A DNA stretch of 64,000 bases from Paraburkholderia lycopersici (GTDB taxonomy: Bacteria > Pseudomonadota > Gammaproteobacteria > Burkholderiales > Burkholderiaceae), in NCBI RefSeq assembly GCF_900096975.1, contig NZ_FMYQ01000008.1, positions 62,001 through 126,000 of the forward strand. The letters run 5' to 3'. Position numbers and translations under genes: made by a program. Position 1 is the stretch's first letter; each line of letters begins with the position of its first letter. The notes under the pieces were generated by a model, which worked only from the letters and a program-made list of their open reading frames with translations, ran no database searches and was not told the origin of the DNA. Shown piece after piece: positions 61,669 through 64,000 of this stretch.

Positions 61669-63366
61669 ATGAAGCAGACCGACGACCCGAAAAGCGGGCA
61701 CCCCGAGGAACACACCGTTCCCGGCGGCCCGGAAGATCCCGCGCGCCGGCGCGTGCTCGGCGGCCTCGCGGCGGTTGGCGTCGGCCTCGCGCTCGGCGGT
61801 TGCCAGACGCCGGAGCAGAGCGCGGCGGCCGCGACGCGCAGCGCCGCCGATTCCCGCGTCGATGCCGCGCTGCGCGATCAGGTGCGCCAGATCGTCGTGA
61901 TCTATGCGGAGAACCGCAGCTTCGTGAACCTGTACGGCAACTACCCGGGCGTCCAGATGCCGCTCGCCAGCGTAAGCGCCGAACGCTACGTGCAGTTCGA
62001 TCGCGATGGCAAGACGCCGCTGCCGCAGTTGCCGAAGATCTGGGGCGGTCTCGTGCCCCAGGCGCAGGAGCTCGACGGCAAGCGCTACATGATCGCCGAA
62101 CATGCGATCATCGGCCTTCCGAACCGGCCGTTTCGTATCGTGGATGCGCAAGGCAATCCGTTGCCGAATGGCGTCATCACACGCGACCTCGTGCATCGTT
62201 TCTATCAGAACCAGATGCAGATCAACGCGGGCCGCAACGACCAGTTCGCCGCATGGGGCGACTCGGGCGGTCTTGTGATGGGGTACTACGAGAATTCGGC
62301 GCAGACCTTGCGGCTCTGGAACATCGCCCGGCAGAACACGCTGTGCGACAACTTCTTCATGGCGGCTTTCGGCGGCTCATGGCTCAACCACATCTTCCTG
62401 ATTTCCGCGCAGGCGCCGCACTACGCCGAGATCGAGGCCAGTGCCGCGAAGCATCTCGCTTCGGTGGTGGAGGGCGACGACCCCAGGGGCACGCGCCTGA
62501 AGCTCGCGCCGAACTCGCCGGCTTCCGCGCTCGACGGGCCGCCGAAGTTCGTGAACGACGGGCTGTTCACGCCGGACGGCTATGCGGTCAACACCATGGC
62601 GCCGCCTTATCAGCCGAGCAACGTGCGCCCGTCTGCGGACGGCAATCCCGCGCTCGCCGATCCTGCCAATCCGCGCGTGCTGCGCCCGCAGACCTATGCG
62701 ACGATCGGCGACCGGCTCTCCGCGAAAGGCGTGGACTGGGCCTGGTACAGCGGCGCCTGGCAGTACGCGCTCGATCATCGCGACACGGGCGCGGTGCCCG
62801 ACTTCCAGTATCACCATCAGCCGTTCAACTACTTTGCGAACTTCGCGCCGGGCACGGCCGAGCGGGCGCGTCGTCTGCGCGACGCGGGCGTGGGCGACGA
62901 CCCGGCCACGAACCGTCTGCTCGCGGACATCGACGCCGGGCGCTTGCCCGCCGTCACGTTCTACAAGCCCCAGGGCAACCTGAACATGCACGCCGGCTAC
63001 GCGGATGTGGAATCGGGCGATCGCCACATCGCGACCGTGATCGAGCATATCCAGCGCGGTCCGCAGTGGGCGAACACAGTAATCGTGGTGACGCACGACG
63101 AAAACGGCGGCTGGTGGGACCCTGTTGCGCCGCCGGCGGGCGACCGCTGGGGCCCCGGCTCGCGCGTACCCGCGCTCGTCATCGCGCCGTTCGCGAAGAA
63201 GGGCTACGTCGATCACACGTTCTACGACACCGTTTCCATCCTGCGTTTCATCAGCCGCGTGCACGGCCTCGCGCCGATCGACGGCGTGGCCGCGCGTGAC
63301 CAGGCGTTCGTTTCGCGCGGGCAAACGCCGCCCGGCGATCTCACGGCGGCGCTCGACCTGGCTTGA
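61669..63366 (+). CDS. AcpA-like acid phosphatase/phosphoesterase
   Basis: A 565-residue enzyme of the phospholipase C/AcpA superfamily. The N-terminal RRRVLGGLAAVGVGLALGGC looks like a twin-arginine signal ending in a lipobox Cys. RQIVVIYAENRSFVNLYGNY holds the catalytic Ser after the metal-binding Glu-Asn, and VVTHDENGGWWDPVAPPAGD carries the His-Asp-Glu-Asn metal site. RVPALVIAPFAKKGYVDHTF follows. These enzymes cleave phosphomonoesters or phospholipids at the cell surface. A good GGAGGAAG ribosome site precedes the ATG. Confidence 0.87.
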   Translation: MKQTDDPKSGHPEEHTVPGGPEDPARRRVLGGLAAVGVGLALGGCQTPEQSAAAATRSAADSRVDAALRDQVRQIVVIYAENRSFVNLYGNYPGVQMPLASVSAERYVQFDRDGKTPLPQLPKIWGGLVPQAQELDGKRYMIAEHAIIGLPNRPFRIVDAQGNPLPNGVITRDLVHRFYQNQMQINAGRNDQFAAWGDSGGLVMGYYENSAQTLRLWNIARQNTLCDNFFMAAFGGSWLNHIFLISAQAPHYAEIEASAAKHLASVVEGDDPRGTRLKLAPNSPASALDGPPKFVNDGLFTPDGYAVNTMAPPYQPSNVRPSADGNPALADPANPRVLRPQTYATIGDRLSAKGVDWAWYSGAWQYALDHRDTGAVPDFQYHHQPFNYFANFAPGTAERARRLRDAGVGDDPATNRLLADIDAGRLPAVTFYKPQGNLNMHAGYADVESGDRHIATVIEHIQRGPQWANTVIVVTHDENGGWWDPVAPPAGDRWGPGSRVPALVIAPFAKKGYVDHTFYDTVSILRFISRVHGLAPIDGVAARDQAFVSRGQTPPGDLTAALDLA

Positions 63367-63671
63367 GCGCGCGCTTCGTGTGGCGACGGCGGCACCCGGA
63401 AAGCCCCACGTTGCCTTCCGGTTGCCCATATGAAGCGCAAATTGACGCGAGCGCGACACAAGCGACGAAGTCCCCATGCGATCAAGGAGTTGGCGCGATC
63501 GCCAGGCGGTTATCAACAGGTTTTTCCCCGAAATCTGTGGATAATTTTGTCGTGCTCGCAACAACCTCGATTATGCGAGCAGGAAAGACCGCGAATCGCC
63601 GGCTACCGCAATTCGCCCGATCTATACCATCCCAGGCGCGGAAGCCACTACCTTGCTCTTGCGGATATCGA
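63367..63671. other. Intergenic region, no gene seen
   Basis: 305 bases between the convergent phosphatase and lipoprotein genes. Only short frames without support cross it. No hairpin with a T run was found. Confidence 0.5.
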
Positions 63672-64000
63672 TCAGTCAGTGCCGTACTTCGGCGAGTGCG
63701 GACCGTACAGCAACCCGTTCGGTGGCCCGGCATGCAGCAACCGGTAGCTTGTGATGCCGGCAATAGCGTGGCTTCTGTCAGTCACTGAGTTAGCAATCTG
63801 CTTGATCGCCGCTGTCACCAGCATGCCGATCAATCCACCACCGCTGTTGTTGTTGCCCTCGTTGCTGCTCGCGCTCGCGCTACCCTGCCAGAGCACATCG
63901 CCCGTTTTGAGGTCGATGAGTTTTGCTGAGGCGGTGACTATCGCTGCGCTGTCCAGCATCCGGTACACCGTGCCGTATTGCGTCACCTTGCAGTACAACG
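63672..64000 (-). CDS. GNA1162/DUF799-type lipoprotein (C-terminal part)
   Basis: The last about 109 codons of a protein whose start lies beyond the window. LYCKV-like MYCKVTQYGTVYRMLDSAAI, VTASAKLIDLKTGDVLWQGS and LLHAGPPNGLLYGPHSPKYG are the DUF799 signature, found in outer-membrane lipoproteins that accompany CsgG-like proteins. TDRSHAIAGITSYRLL is also conserved. No further genes of that cluster are visible. Confidence 0.8.
   Translation of the reverse strand, partial: LYCKVTQYGTVYRMLDSAAIVTASAKLIDLKTGDVLWQGSASASSNEGNNNSGGGLIGMLVTAAIKQIANSVTDRSHAIAGITSYRLLHAGPPNGLLYGPHSPKYGTD

Overview
The window is GC-rich, densely coded DNA from a member of the Burkholderiaceae, most likely Paraburkholderia or Caballeronia. 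The signs are the OmpC-type porins, a phasin with PhaR-like operators, many ABC transporters and LysR/TetR/GntR regulators, and the betaproteobacterial style of most proteins. No rRNA, tRNA, insertion sequence or CRISPR array was seen. Genus-level placement is inference from protein style only.

Layout. 1-14.3 kb is a carbon-catabolism stretch with much decay: a partial pstS, a frameshifted secreted protein, an acuR/acuI pair, a wrecked MFS transporter, a porin reduced to its two ends, a three-subunit membrane dehydrogenase whose flavoprotein is broken by a deletion and a TGA codon, a DapA-family enzyme and L-arabinonate dehydratase. 14.5-17.5 kb is a cystine-type ABC transporter with a nitroreductase. 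17.6-18.9 kb holds a CmcJ/NvfI-family oxidoreductase and an SDR remnant. 19.2-24.0 kb is the most notable locus: rhodanese, serine O-acetyltransferase (EpsC), a small XRE regulator, a family 2A encapsulin shell and its cysteine-desulfurase cargo.

24-34 kb is a divergent block. Leftward run a LysR regulator, a flavoprotein, two alkylhydroperoxidase-fold proteins and a solute-binding protein. Rightward runs a complete Liv-type ABC transporter with a fused LivH-LivM permease and a paralogous binding protein. 34-42.4 kb is an organosulfur block: porin-tauA-tauB-tauC-ssuA leftward, then a LysR gene divergent from choline-sulfatase (betC). 42.5-51.9 kb holds a polar amino-acid ABC transporter, an amidohydrolase, an alpha/beta hydrolase with a divergent TetR gene, two exported proteins, and an XRE/MmyB regulator with a CMD-fold protein. 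52.0-53.6 kb carries remnants of uronate dehydrogenase and an SMP-30 lactonase beside an intact GntR regulator. 53.8-57.0 kb has the phasin, cytochrome b561 and a membrane glycosyltransferase. 57.3-61.5 kb is the Anbu operon (ATP-grasp, alpha-E, transglutaminase, Anbu protease). The window ends with an AcpA-like phosphatase and a partial GNA1162/DUF799-type lipoprotein.

How it fits together. Sulfur is the recurring theme: uptake of cystine, taurine and sulfonates, hydrolysis of choline sulfate, cysteine synthesis and breakdown, and a sulfur-handling protein compartment. An 8-base motif (T/C)GCTTATG, or its complement, lies upstream of five of these transcription units. This suggests one LysR-type sulfur regulator controls them, which is inference and not yet tested. 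The second theme is gene decay: seven genes are broken, several keeping both ends while losing the middle.
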